Below are positions 42,528 to 51,726 of a stretch of DNA of 60,259 bases, piece by piece. The stretch lies in NCBI GenBank assembly GCA_002897635.1, contig BDTD01000030.1:1-60259 (forward strand). The letters run 5' to 3'. The position numbers were made by a program, and so were the translations under genes. Below the pieces are notes generated by a model that was given only the letters and a program-made list of their open reading frames with translations, made no database searches and was not told where the DNA came from. Each line of letters begins with the position of its first letter. Within the stretch, counting starts at the first letter, position 1. Source of the DNA: a bacterium BMS3Abin11 (GTDB lineage: Bacteria > Pseudomonadota > Gammaproteobacteria > BMS3Bbin11).

Positions 42528-44303
42528 TCAAACTTTACCATAATCAGCTATACCCGGGTTACCCTTGACACCGACCAGCTTAGGTATATTCATTTTCTTT
42601 ATCTTGACGGTTTTTTTGTCTAAAAGATAGGCAGAAACGACATCCCAGATTGGCTTGCCGTCAGGTATCGAATTGACCGCTGCCCAGCCGGATACCATAT
42701 ATTTCTTGGACGCTTCGAGCTTCTTGCCATTATCGAGCCGCACATCTGTTACCCGACTACCAATTTTTTTATTGGGTGCCAGTGTATAGTCAATACCCCC
42801 CACACGAACCATGTCACCACCCTGCTGGTAGTAAGGGTCTTTGTTAAACAGGTTGTCTGCGATATCCTCAAGGATGATCTTGATATCCCCACCCATCATC
42901 TCACGACGATAAGTGTTTGGATAGGTAATACTGGTCTGATCCATGACATTCTCAAAAGTAATGCTCTGGCCACCTAGCACGGTAGTACCCCAGCGGAAAC
43001 CCGGAGACAGCGAGATTTCTGCATCATTCACCTCGCGCAGGGCATCACAAATGACCTGGTCGAAAGTACCGTTGAAATTACCACGGCGATACAGGGTCTG
43101 GTCGGCAACCGCCAGCTTCTTACGCAATTTTTTGCGATAAGGCGCGCGAACTTTCTCAATGTACCTGAACATTTCAGCATCGGCGTCCAGTAGATTCGAA
43201 AATACCGGCATCAGACGGTAACGAAATCCCTGTACCTTGCCCTTTCGTACATCGAGATCCATGACACCAAGAAATTTACCGTTTGAACCCGCATTGGTAA
43301 CCAGCGTTTTACCGCCCGAGTTCTTGACTACCGTTGGCCTGGGCACACCATCATGCGTGTGGCCACCAAAAATAACGTCAATGCCAGTGACTCGTGAGGC
43401 CATTTTTAAATCCACGTCCATGCCATTATGCGAGATTACAACAACAACGGCTGGTTTTTCCTTCGAACGAACCTGATCCACCACTTCCTGCATTGATTCT
43501 TCATTAATACCAAAAGTCCAGTCCGGGATAAACCGTTTTGGATTAGCAATCGGTGTATAGGGGAAGGCCTGGCCGATGACAGCCACTTTGACACCATTAA
43601 CATTTTTTATGACATAAGGCTTGAAGGCGTTTCCGGTTTCTTCGTTAAAATCTTTAAAATCTGCGAATTTATAATCAAACAGGACGTCTTCCTTAACATG
43701 AACGTTCTGTGCGACGAAATCACCTTTGAAATCGCCCACATTTGCGATCATTTCCGTATCCGGGTATGTGAACTCCCAATGCCCTGTCATGACATCAACA
43801 CCAAGTAAATTGGTAGCACCCACCATATCCTTGCCCTGCGTCCAGTAGGCAGTGGCAGAGCCCTGCCAGGTATCACCACCATCAAGCAGCAGACAATTCT
43901 TGTCTCCTCGATCAGCACGCACCTTCTTTATCAGAGTAGCCAGGTGGGCAAAACCACCCACTTTGCCATAGGTTCTGGCTGCCTTGCCATAGCCCAGGTA
44001 AGTAAATGCATGGGCTTCGATGGTTCCAGGTTTGATCTTGAAATGATCGAGAAATTTTTTGCCGACGATATGTGGCGGCTTACCGAAGGCGCCACCCACG
44101 CCGAGATTGACATTCGGCTCACGAAAATAAATTGGATTGAGCTGGGCATGACAATCAGTCATATGAATCAGGCAGACATTGCCAAATTTTTTCTGATCAT
44201 ACATGGCTGCGGGATTGCGAGCGGCCAGGGCATTGGTTGGTAGCATGCCTGATGCACTGGCAATACCAATCAACTGGACAAATTCTCTGCGTGAAAGATT
44301 CAT
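42528..44303 (-). CDS. soxB: Thiosulfohydrolase SoxB
   Basis: 591 residues with a twin-arginine-type leader (MNLSRREFVQLIGIASASGML). The body is a two-domain metallophosphatase-like enzyme: HMTDCHAQLNP and LLLDGGDTWQGS carry metal ligands, HWEFTYPD, ISHNGMDVDLKMAS and FGGHTHDGVPRP complete the site. The C-terminal domain has GGFRWG-like and GGDMVRVGGIDYTLAP stretches. SoxB releases sulfate from the cysteine S-thiosulfonate of SoxYZ in the periplasmic thiosulfate oxidation cycle, using a dimanganese centre. GGAGGAG eight bases before the ATG supports the start. No other sox gene is adjacent, which is common in gammaproteobacterial sulfur oxidisers that store sulfur and lack SoxCD. Confidence 0.96.
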   Translation of the reverse strand: MNLSRREFVQLIGIASASGMLPTNALAARNPAAMYDQKKFGNVCLIHMTDCHAQLNPIYFREPNVNLGVGGAFGKPPHIVGKKFLDHFKIKPGTIEAHAFTYLGYGKAARTYGKVGGFAHLATLIKKVRADRGDKNCLLLDGGDTWQGSATAYWTQGKDMVGATNLLGVDVMTGHWEFTYPDTEMIANVGDFKGDFVAQNVHVKEDVLFDYKFADFKDFNEETGNAFKPYVIKNVNGVKVAVIGQAFPYTPIANPKRFIPDWTFGINEESMQEVVDQVRSKEKPAVVVVISHNGMDVDLKMASRVTGIDVIFGGHTHDGVPRPTVVKNSGGKTLVTNAGSNGKFLGVMDLDVRKGKVQGFRYRLMPVFSNLLDADAEMFRYIEKVRAPYRKKLRKKLAVADQTLYRRGNFNGTFDQVICDALREVNDAEISLSPGFRWGTTVLGGQSITFENVMDQTSITYPNTYRREMMGGDIKIILEDIADNLFNKDPYYQQGGDMVRVGGIDYTLAPNKKIGSRVTDVRLDNGKKLEASKKYMVSGWAAVNSIPDGKPIWDVVSAYLLDKKTVKIKKMNIPKLVGVKGNPGIADYGKV

Positions 44304-44565
44304 TTATTCTCCTCCGAATGTTTTGAGTACATCAGCTATCGACATTGCGATCTAATATCGAGTTATTTTCAAGAAAGTTATAATAATTTGGCTTAATTTG
44401 TATTATGTTACTACGGAATTCGTAATCTCAGCAGTGCAGAATATTACAAAACCCCCGTATGCGGCCACCCTGTCTGCAAAGTTTACCATAAAGTGAAACA
44501 TCGTGAACAGACCGGTAGCTGTAAAGAAAAATCAGAGGTTCTTTAAGGATCCTTAATAATTTATC

Positions 44566-45705
44566 CTATTCCGACGGCACTTGATTGAGTGAGGAAAAAG
44601 ACACATCGGTCAGGCTGTCTCCCAGTTCCCCTGATTCATTTCGGCTACTTTCAAGCTTGATCCTCAGGCGCAGGTCGTTACCAGAATCTGCCGCGTGGAT
44701 AGCATCCTCATAATCGATCAAACCATCTTCAAACAACTGAAATAACGACTGATCAAAGGTTTGCATGCCTGAGTCTGTTGACTTGGCGATAACAGCCCTG
44801 ATTTCTGAAACCCGGCCCTTGAGAATCATTTCTGCGATCAGCGGCGAACGAATCATGATCTCAATCGCAGGAACCCGGCCTTCATCTCCACGTTTACGCA
44901 GCAATCTTTGCGAAATGATGGCATGCAGATTCATCGACAAATCAAGATATAACTGATTATGCCTTTCCTCGGGGAAAAAGTTGAGAATACGCTCCAGCGC
45001 CTGATAGGTATTATTTGCGTGCAGTGTCGCAAGACAAAGGTGGCCTGTCTCCGAGAAAATAACGGCCTTCTCCATGGTGTCACGAGTGCGTATTTCGCCA
45101 ATCAGAATCACATCCGGGGCCTGGCGCATAGCATTGACCAGCCCCGATTCGAAGGTATCAGTATCGACCCCGACTTCGCGTTGGGTTATGACGCAGTTTC
45201 TGTGTTCGTGGATGTATTCAATTGGGTCTTCTATTGTAATGATATGGCCGAAACTGTTCTCATTCCGGTAGCCTATCAGTGCCGCCAGAGAGGTAGATTT
45301 ACCGGTGCCTGTACCCCCTACAAACAACACCAGCCCACGCTGAACCATGGCAATCTCACCGAGTACCGGTGGTAGATTTAATTCCTCGAACTTGGGGATA
45401 CGGGTTTCAATAGTACGCAGCACCATGCCCACCATGCCCTGTTGAACAAAGACATTGACACGAAAACGACCAATTTTTTTCGGATGAATAGCGAAGTTGC
45501 ACTCATTATCTTCTTCAAAACCGCGTCGCTGCTCTTCATTCATTATGCCGTAGACAAAGCTACGGCTTTCATCAGGTGTCAGTGCCTGCTTGGTAACAGG
45601 TGTGATTTTGCCATCGACCTTCAAACAGGGTGGAACACCTGCCGTAATAAACAAATCCGATGCATTTTTTAGTACCATTAATTTTAACAGATCAGTAAAT
45701 ACCAT
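44566..45705 (-). CDS. pilU: Type IV pilus retraction ATPase PilU
   Basis: 379 residues. GGTGTGKSTSLAALIGYRN is the Walker A region (residue about 132), with IEDPIEYIHEHRNCVITQREVG the Asp/His boxes, GEIRTRDTMEKAV the Walker B region and LATLHANNTYQALERI the His box. It is the longer, PilU-type homologue of PilT, with the C-terminal extension of about 35 residues. PilU helps PilT depolymerise the pilus in the inner membrane. It follows pilT on the same strand, with a MITE in between, so transcriptional linkage is probably kept through the element. Confidence 0.92.
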   Translation of the reverse strand: MVFTDLLKLMVLKNASDLFITAGVPPCLKVDGKITPVTKQALTPDESRSFVYGIMNEEQRRGFEEDNECNFAIHPKKIGRFRVNVFVQQGMVGMVLRTIETRIPKFEELNLPPVLGEIAMVQRGLVLFVGGTGTGKSTSLAALIGYRNENSFGHIITIEDPIEYIHEHRNCVITQREVGVDTDTFESGLVNAMRQAPDVILIGEIRTRDTMEKAVIFSETGHLCLATLHANNTYQALERILNFFPEERHNQLYLDLSMNLHAIISQRLLRKRGDEGRVPAIEIMIRSPLIAEMILKGRVSEIRAVIAKSTDSGMQTFDQSLFQLFEDGLIDYEDAIHAADSGNDLRLRIKLESSRNESGELGDSLTDVSFSSLNQVPSE

Positions 45706-45710
45706 AACTT

Positions 45711-45873
45711 AAGGGCACCTCCATTAATTCTGGATAGATCAGATTGCATTCCAAATCGTTCATATCAAGGCAAGGATCACACGTAATAGCCAAGCTATTG
45801 CGAAGATTCTTAACGCAGAGAGGGACGATTTGGGGTGTAAGATGAATATTCATGGGTTATTTGAGGTGCCCTT
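45711..45873. repeat. TA-flanked MITE, full-length copy
   Basis: About 160 bases with termini AGGGCACCTCCATTAATT and GGTTATTTGAGGTGCCCT, with TA on either side. It lies between pilU and pilT, and its right end touches the pilT stop codon. The internal sequence matches the copy at 33630, including GGATAGATCAGATTGCAT and GCGAAGATTCTTAAC. Confidence 0.85.
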
Positions 45874-46945
45874 ATGCTCCGCCTGTCCTGGATACACCAC
45901 TTGCTGTTGCCTGGAATTTAGTCTTGTCCTGTGCCCTGCTGCGTGCTTCATCGATATGAACGACTCGATTTCTGACCAGATTCAACAGGCACTGATCCAG
46001 TGTTTGCATACCCAGTGCGTGGCCAGTCTGGATGGACGAATACATCTGGGCAATCTTGTTTTCGCGTATCAGGTTGCGTATTGCCGGTGTAGCAATCATG
46101 ATTTCATGCGCAGCGACGCGCCCGCCACTCAGCTTTTTCATCAGGGTTTGCGCAATAACTGCACGCAGGGATTCAGACAACATTGAACGAACCATTTCCT
46201 TTTCAGCCGCAGGAAATACATCAACAATACGGTCAATTGTTTTTGCTGCAGAGGTGGTATGCAATGTGCCAAACACCAGATGACCTGTTTCTGCCGCTGT
46301 CAGTGCAAGCCGGATTGTTTCCAGATCCCGCAGCTCACCGACCAGGATGATGTCAGGATCCTCACGCAGAGCAGATCGTAATGCCTCGGGGAAGCCTAGC
46401 GTGTGTGTACCTACCTCACGCTGATTCACCAGACAGCTTTTGCTGGTATGAACAAATTCAATAGGATCTTCTATCGTCAATATATGATCTGACCGATTCT
46501 CATTGATATAGTTGACCATAGCTGCCAGCGTAGTGGACTTACCCGAGCCCGTCGGACCCGTTACCAGCACCAGACCACGCGGCTGGCTTGATATCTTTTT
46601 AAATATTTCCGGGGCATTAAGCTGCTCCAGAGATAAAACCTTGGAAGGAATAGTTCGAAAGGCGGCGGCAGGACCACGCTGCTGATTAAAAGCATTTACC
46701 CGATAGCGGGCAATACCGGGCAACTCGAATGCAAAGTCCGTTTCCAGAAACTCCTCAAAATCTTTTTGCTGCTTGTCATTCATAATGTCGTAGATCATGT
46801 CATGCACCAGACGATCTTCCAGTGATTCGACATTTATCCGCTTTATGTCGCCATCCACACGTATCAAAGGTGGTAAGCCGGCTGATATATGAAGATCAGA
46901 CGCGCCCTGTTTATTTGAGAAAGCAAGTAGCTCGGCAATATCCAT
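45872..46945 (-). CDS. pilT: Type IV pilus retraction ATPase PilT
   Basis: 357 residues, close to the standard length of PilT. Walker A GPTGSGKSTTLAAMVNYIN, IEDPIEFVHTSKSCLVNQREVG, Walker B GELRDLETIRLAL and the His box FGTLHTTSAAKTIDRIVDVFP are complete, and the C-terminal AIRNLIRENKIAQMYSSIQTG is the characteristic PilT AIRNLIRE motif. It disassembles the pilus in twitching motility and DNA uptake. It begins divergently from yggS with about 95 bases between. Its stop codon sits at the edge of a MITE, which may have replaced the original downstream sequence. Confidence 0.96.
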   Translation of the reverse strand: MDIAELLAFSNKQGASDLHISAGLPPLIRVDGDIKRINVESLEDRLVHDMIYDIMNDKQQKDFEEFLETDFAFELPGIARYRVNAFNQQRGPAAAFRTIPSKVLSLEQLNAPEIFKKISSQPRGLVLVTGPTGSGKSTTLAAMVNYINENRSDHILTIEDPIEFVHTSKSCLVNQREVGTHTLGFPEALRSALREDPDIILVGELRDLETIRLALTAAETGHLVFGTLHTTSAAKTIDRIVDVFPAAEKEMVRSMLSESLRAVIAQTLMKKLSGGRVAAHEIMIATPAIRNLIRENKIAQMYSSIQTGHALGMQTLDQCLLNLVRNRVVHIDEARSRAQDKTKFQATASGVSRTGGA

Positions 46946-47041
46946 CTACGACTCCGTGGTGGTGTAAATCTTATTATAGTTATTAATCATATACTGTTGT
47001 TATACGGTAGAATACGTCTTGATTCAAATAATGCCAATAGC

Positions 47042-47722
47042 ATGGACATAGAAATAAAGAAAGAACAACTTGATCAGCGAGTAAGAAGTGCCGCTCATCG
47101 GGTAGATCGTGAGCCATCTGAGATTAGTTTACTGGCTGTCAGCAAAACACGTCCAGCTGAGGCTATTCGAAATCTTGCTGCCCTCGGTCAACAGGCTTTC
47201 GGAGAAAGTTATCTGCAGGAGGCGCTGAAAAAAATCAGCGAGCTTACCGATTTATCACTTGAATGGCATTTTATAGGACAGATACAACGAAACAAAACCC
47301 GCTATGTCGTTGAAAACTTTGACTGGGTGCAAAGCGTAGATCGAGCGGTCATTGCTGAGCGTCTGTCTGCCCAGCGTCCTGCAAAGATGGGTGATCTCAA
47401 CGTATGTATTCAAGTCCGCATAAGTGAGGAAGAAGGTAAAGGAGGAGTAGCTCCGGAAGATTTATTCGCACTGGCTAGCACCATTGATTCATTGCCCGAC
47501 CTGGAATTACGAGGACTGATGACTATTCCTGAAAATACTAGAGACACCGAAAAGCAGAGGCAGTCATTTCGCAAGATGTACAGGATTTTTAGCAAACTAA
47601 AATCCCGGTTTGCGTCAGTCGACACACTGTCCATGGGTATGTCAGGTGATTTTGAACTGGCTATTGAAGAAGGCAGCACCATGATCAGGGTTGGCACTGC
47701 ACTATTCGGCCCCAGAAAATAA
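47042..47722 (+). CDS. yggS: YggS/PROSC-family pyridoxal phosphate-binding protein
   Basis: About 226 residues from ATG 47042; the longer frame from TTG 46997 adds 15 residues that the family lacks. LLAVSKTRPAEAIRNLA has the PLP-binding Lys, followed by FGESYLQEALKKI, WHFIGQIQRNK and SMGMSGDFELAIEEGSTMIRVGTALFG, all diagnostic. The protein is a small TIM barrel that binds PLP and keeps cellular B6 and amino-acid pools balanced. It begins the yggS-proC-yggT-yggU block, which is a common gammaproteobacterial arrangement near pilT. Confidence 0.93.
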   Translation: MDIEIKKEQLDQRVRSAAHRVDREPSEISLLAVSKTRPAEAIRNLAALGQQAFGESYLQEALKKISELTDLSLEWHFIGQIQRNKTRYVVENFDWVQSVDRAVIAERLSAQRPAKMGDLNVCIQVRISEEEGKGGVAPEDLFALASTIDSLPDLELRGLMTIPENTRDTEKQRQSFRKMYRIFSKLKSRFASVDTLSMGMSGDFELAIEEGSTMIRVGTALFGPRK

Positions 47723-47763
47723 TAATATACAGGAACTTGAACCTGGAACCTGGAACTTAAACC

Positions 47764-48588
47764 ATGAATACATTAGGAATAATTGGCGGCGGCAATATGG
47801 CAGAAAGCCTCATTGGTGGGCTGCTCGCAAGCGCTCACAAAGCGTCGGCCATTCAAGTTTCCGAACCGGACAAAAACCGGCGCGAATACTTATCTACAGA
47901 ATACGGCATCCATTGTCTGGACAATAATTCAGTGCTGGCCGGGCAGTCTGATATACTGCTATTTGCAGTAAAACCACAGTTATTGCGGCAGGTCGCTGAA
48001 CCACTGAAGCAGGTAGTGCAGGCAAAACATCCGTTAATTATTTCAATTGTCGCTGGTGTCCGGAGCAGCGACCTTGATCACTGGCTGGGAGGGGGACTTG
48101 CCATTGTTCGTATAATGCCAAACACTCCGGCACTGGTGCGTGCCGGCGCATCTGGACTGTATGCCAACCATCTGGTCAACACCCAGCAAAGAGACCTGGC
48201 AGAATCGATTTTGCGTTCAGTCGGGATTACTGTCTGGCTAGAGAATGAAGCACAGATGGATATCGTCACGGCTCTTTCTGGTAGTGGACCGGCCTATATT
48301 TTTCGAGTAATTGAGGCCATGGAAGAAGTCGCTACCAGGGCAGGCCTGGAACGAGAAACAAGCCGGCTGTTAGCTATAGAGACCGTCCTGGGTGCCGCCA
48401 GACTTGCCATGGAATCCGATGATACACCGGCAGAGCTACGCTGTAAGGTCACATCCCCCAGAGGCACCACTGAAAAGGGACTGCAGCAACTTGAACTGGG
48501 GAATATCGAACAATTGTTCGACAATGCCATTAATGCTGCAATTGATCGTTCAAGAGAAATGGGAGATGAACTGGGAGCTGACTCATGA
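47764..48588 (+). CDS. proC: Pyrroline-5-carboxylate reductase
   Basis: 274 residues, standard ProC length. LGIIGGGNMAESLIGGLL is the NAD(P)H-binding loop, IVRIMPNTPALVRAGASGLY and VTALSGSGPAYIFRVIEAMEEVA the conserved substrate and dimer motifs, and KVTSPRGTTEKGLQQLE the C-terminal signature. It makes proline from pyrroline-5-carboxylate in the cytoplasm. It starts 41 bases after yggS, and its stop codon overlaps the yggT start as ATGA. Confidence 0.96.
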   Translation: MNTLGIIGGGNMAESLIGGLLASAHKASAIQVSEPDKNRREYLSTEYGIHCLDNNSVLAGQSDILLFAVKPQLLRQVAEPLKQVVQAKHPLIISIVAGVRSSDLDHWLGGGLAIVRIMPNTPALVRAGASGLYANHLVNTQQRDLAESILRSVGITVWLENEAQMDIVTALSGSGPAYIFRVIEAMEEVATRAGLERETSRLLAIETVLGAARLAMESDDTPAELRCKVTSPRGTTEKGLQQLELGNIEQLFDNAINAAIDRSREMGDELGADS

Positions 48589-49163
48589 CTGGCCAATATT
48601 TTATAAATAGTGCTTCTTTTGTCATCCAGACACTGTTTGGACTGTATATTCTGGCCGTATTACTGCGTTTTCTGTTCCAGCTGTTAGGGGCACACTTCAG
48701 GAATCCGATTTCACAATTTATTGTTACCCTGACCAATCCAGCCTTACGCCCCTTACGCAGGATCATCCCGGGCTACGGTGGCATAGACTTCTCTGCTCTG
48801 CTGCTAATGCTGGCCTTACAGGTACTGGAACTGCTTTTAATATCATTTCTCTATGGTACTACTCCATCTGTAGCAGGGCTGTTGATACTCGCTACAGGAA
48901 AATTGCTCGAAATGACTGTTTATATCTTTATGTTTGCTGTTTTCGCCCGTATCATCATCTCATGGGTCAACCCTCATCTGTACAACAACATGACCTCGTT
49001 ACTCAGAAGTCTGACCGACTTCATGATGCGACCAGCGGGGCAATTAATACCACCCATCGGCATGCTGGATCTGTCGCCCATTATTGTTTTTCTCATACTT
49101 GGCCTGCTTCTACGCCTGATTGTTCAACCAATACTTGATATTGGTACACGTATGCTACTGTAA
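48585..49163 (+). CDS. yggT: YggT-family membrane protein
   Basis: 192 residues made of two copies of a two-helix YggT unit. Each copy has one long hydrophobic helix and an RIIISWVNP- or NPALRPLRRIIPGYGG-like loop: LYILAVLLRFLFQLLG ... PALRPLRRIIPG and FAVFARIIISWVNPHLYNN ... MRPAGQLIPP. It is an inner-membrane protein; homologues affect osmotic tolerance and cell division factors in some bacteria. Translation is coupled to proC through ATGA. Confidence 0.92.
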   Translation: MTGQYFINSASFVIQTLFGLYILAVLLRFLFQLLGAHFRNPISQFIVTLTNPALRPLRRIIPGYGGIDFSALLLMLALQVLELLLISFLYGTTPSVAGLLILATGKLLEMTVYIFMFAVFARIIISWVNPHLYNNMTSLLRSLTDFMMRPAGQLIPPIGMLDLSPIIVFLILGLLLRLIVQPILDIGTRMLL

Positions 49164-49177
49164 TTAAAACAATATTT

Positions 49178-49486
49178 ATGGTAAATAAAGACTGGTACGA
49201 GTGGAAATCTGGAAATCTACTACTAAGATTACAGGTACAGACCAGAGCAAGTGTCAATAAATTTTCCAAAATCAAAGAAAACAGGATTAAGCTTCGTATT
49301 AAGGCCGCTGCCATAAATGGCAAGGCGAACGACGCCATTATAAGATTTTTCTCGAAAGAATTCCGGGTGCCTAAATCATCCGTCGAGATATTGCGCGGTG
49401 GTAAAAGTACCAAAAAGTTAGTAAGCATTCATAGCCCTGGCCAGTTACCAGAATTACCAGGGCTGCAACGAAACGGATTGAAATAG
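49178..49486 (+). CDS. yggU: DUF167 (YggU) family protein
   Basis: 102 residues with the DUF167 core: LLLRLQVQTRASVNKFSKIKENRIKLRIKAAAINGKANDAIIRFFSKEF, then VPKSSVEILRGGKSTKKLVSI. The NGKAN segment is the family signature. It is a small alpha-beta fold protein without a known biochemical role. It ends the yggS-proC-yggT-yggU block, 15 bases after yggT. Confidence 0.92.
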   Translation: MVNKDWYEWKSGNLLLRLQVQTRASVNKFSKIKENRIKLRIKAAAINGKANDAIIRFFSKEFRVPKSSVEILRGGKSTKKLVSIHSPGQLPELPGLQRNGLK

Positions 49487-49546
49487 TCGTAAGATAAGCC
49501 CTAATAAACAGAGATTTGAATAGCACCGCATCAGTAAGCAAACATT

Positions 49547-51457
49547 ATGACAATAACTGCATTACAGAGGAAACTGGACAATTATTCGAATTGGCGTCGT
49601 GACCTGCTGACTGAGATAGAGGCATACAAGAGCTGGCTGGACGAAGAGAGTCTGCTCGAAGGGGAGGAAGAACTTCAAATACTTGAATTAATTGACTCTT
49701 TAAAATCAGACAAGATCATGCTCGCCCTGGTGGCAGAATTCTCGCGCGGTAAAACAGAGCTTATCAACAGTATTTTCTTCGCCGATTATAAAAAACGCCT
49801 GTTGCCTTCATCGGTTGGTCGCACAACCATGTGCCCGACAGAGATACTCTATATTGAGAATGACACACCTTTTATTCAACTGCTTCCGATCGAGACTCGC
49901 AAATCCTCACTGACCATTGATGAGTACAAGGAAACACCTGTCAACTGGTCTCGTATTGATCTGGATATTGACTCACCAGAACAGATGACCGAAGCACTAC
50001 TACAACTGGTACAGACAAAGGCGATCTCTGAACAGGAATCCAAAGAACTGGGCTTCCCGCCGCATACCCTGGATCTTCTGGAAAACAATATGCTGCAGGT
50101 CCCTGTCTGGCGCCATGCAATCATCAATTACCCGCATCCACTACTGAAAAGCGGCCTGGTTATTCTGGATACTCCAGGTCTGAACGCGCTGGGTACCGAA
50201 CCAGAACTGACTCTGAATATGTTGCCCCAGGCGCATACCATCATGTTCATTCTGGCTGCAGATACCGGTGTCACGCGATCAGACATGGATATCTGGCGCG
50301 ATCACATATCGGTGGCACTGAATCCGCGTGAACAGAATATCATGGCCGTCCTGAACAAGATCGACACCATGTGGGATGATCTGCATGATGACTCATTCAC
50401 GCAGGCTAATATCAGACGGCAGATTGAAGAAACCTCACGTATACTTGACATTGATGAGGACCTGGTAATCCCAGTTTCCGCACAGAAAGGACTGATCGCA
50501 AAAGTAAAAAATGACCGTTTGTTGCTGAATCGTAGTGGCCTGCCAAAGCTTGAAGAGAAACTCTCAGACGATTTAATTGACAAGAAGCAGGCACTGATCC
50601 AGAAGAAAGTACAGCGAGAACTCGGTGTCATGGTTAAATCAACCAAAGATGTCTATCTCGGACGCTTAAACGGCCTGGTCAAGGAACGCCATGAAATCCT
50701 CAATTTACGGGGTAAAAGCAAAACAATACTGATGACAATGGGCAAGCAACTGCAGGCTCAAAGCCGACGGCTCTCTATGGCAATGGATGATTATCACAAA
50801 ACCGTACGCATCATGAACGACCAGGCAAAACGTCTGCGTCAGCACTTAAGCAGTAAAAATATCGACTTTATGATTGGTGCTTCTCGTGTAGCCATGCAGG
50901 AGACCTGGAATACCTTCGGTCTCAAACGCGGTATGGCTGGATTTTTTGATCAGGCAGAAGAACGACTGTCAGAAGTCAGTGTTGGAGCTGTTAAGCTCAG
51001 TGATCTGGTCGACCGTATCTATAAAGAATTTAAAACGCGGCATAAACTGGATATGGCCGCCCCACCTGAGTTTGACATCGAGCCTTTCATAGAAGATTTT
51101 ATGCAACTGAGGCAGGACGGTGAACAATTCCGCGACAGTATGATGCTGGTCGTTACAGAGCAGCATTTTGTTATAAAGCGATTTTTCATCACCATGGCAA
51201 GTCGCGCCAGACGTATTCTTGATGAGACCAATTTTGCGCTCAGGGCCTGGTCCAAAGCCATTTTACTGCCAATTTCCACCCAAATAGAAGAATACAAGAA
51301 CCAGATAGGCAGACGTATATCCAATATTGATAAACTGAAATCGAATCATAGTAATCTTGAACAGCGAGTCGCCAATATCGAGAAAAATATTACTGAATTG
51401 CGAGACAAGACCATGACATTACAGAGAATCCTTACTCGCATACAAAGTGTCGATTAA
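49547..51457 (+). CDS. Dynamin-like GTPase without evident membrane segments
   Basis: 636 residues. LALVAEFSRGKTELINSIFFADY is the G1 loop (around residue 62), TMCPTEI lies in the G2/switch region, VILDTPGLNALG is G3, and VLNKIDTMWDD is G4. The second half is helical with long coiled stretches (MGKQLQAQSRRLSMAMDDYH; IDKLKSNHSNLEQRVANIEKN), typical of the stalk of dynamin-family proteins. No hydrophobic segment is long enough to cross the membrane, unlike the GTPase at 29893. It probably associates peripherally with membranes or forms a filament. It lies 60 bases after yggU in the same direction and is not near the pump locus. No partner is evident. Confidence 0.8.
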   Translation: MTITALQRKLDNYSNWRRDLLTEIEAYKSWLDEESLLEGEEELQILELIDSLKSDKIMLALVAEFSRGKTELINSIFFADYKKRLLPSSVGRTTMCPTEILYIENDTPFIQLLPIETRKSSLTIDEYKETPVNWSRIDLDIDSPEQMTEALLQLVQTKAISEQESKELGFPPHTLDLLENNMLQVPVWRHAIINYPHPLLKSGLVILDTPGLNALGTEPELTLNMLPQAHTIMFILAADTGVTRSDMDIWRDHISVALNPREQNIMAVLNKIDTMWDDLHDDSFTQANIRRQIEETSRILDIDEDLVIPVSAQKGLIAKVKNDRLLLNRSGLPKLEEKLSDDLIDKKQALIQKKVQRELGVMVKSTKDVYLGRLNGLVKERHEILNLRGKSKTILMTMGKQLQAQSRRLSMAMDDYHKTVRIMNDQAKRLRQHLSSKNIDFMIGASRVAMQETWNTFGLKRGMAGFFDQAEERLSEVSVGAVKLSDLVDRIYKEFKTRHKLDMAAPPEFDIEPFIEDFMQLRQDGEQFRDSMMLVVTEQHFVIKRFFITMASRARRILDETNFALRAWSKAILLPISTQIEEYKNQIGRRISNIDKLKSNHSNLEQRVANIEKNITELRDKTMTLQRILTRIQSVD

Positions 51458-51481
51458 TTATGGAACCATCTGATTAAGGCA

Positions 51482-51575
51482 AAGAAATCCGCCATTGCGA
51501 GCGGAGTGCGGCAATCTCTTTGTTTAGAATCAGTAACTTAGAAATTGTTTCGTCACTACGTTCCTCGTAATGATG
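51482..51575. repeat. CATTGCGAGCGGAGTGCGGCAATC-like repeat remnant
   Basis: CCGCCATTGCGAGCGGAGTG, GCAATCTC, then GTTTCGTCACTACGTTCCTC and GTAATGA. Sequences of this kind (minus strand: ATTACGAGGAACGTAGTGAC) are dispersed palindromic repeats in many bacterial genomes. No gene is seen between 51458 and 51726. A TATAAT at 51639-51644 is a possible -10 for metX. Confidence 0.45.
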
Positions 51576-51726
51576 AGTTAATCAGAGGTTCCCTGGAAAT
51601 TCGAATAAAATACTCTTCCCAGCCAGGTACTGCTCTCGCTATAATCTCCTCAGCGGAAACTTTTAGCCGTACAGGGTACCCTGACAACTATAATGCGAAA
51701 AAATACACAAGAGCCCCTGTTAAACG

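Noticed and set aside
51580-51726. SAM riboswitch upstream of metX
   Set aside because: The leader lacks the conserved cores of known SAM riboswitches that I could recognise.
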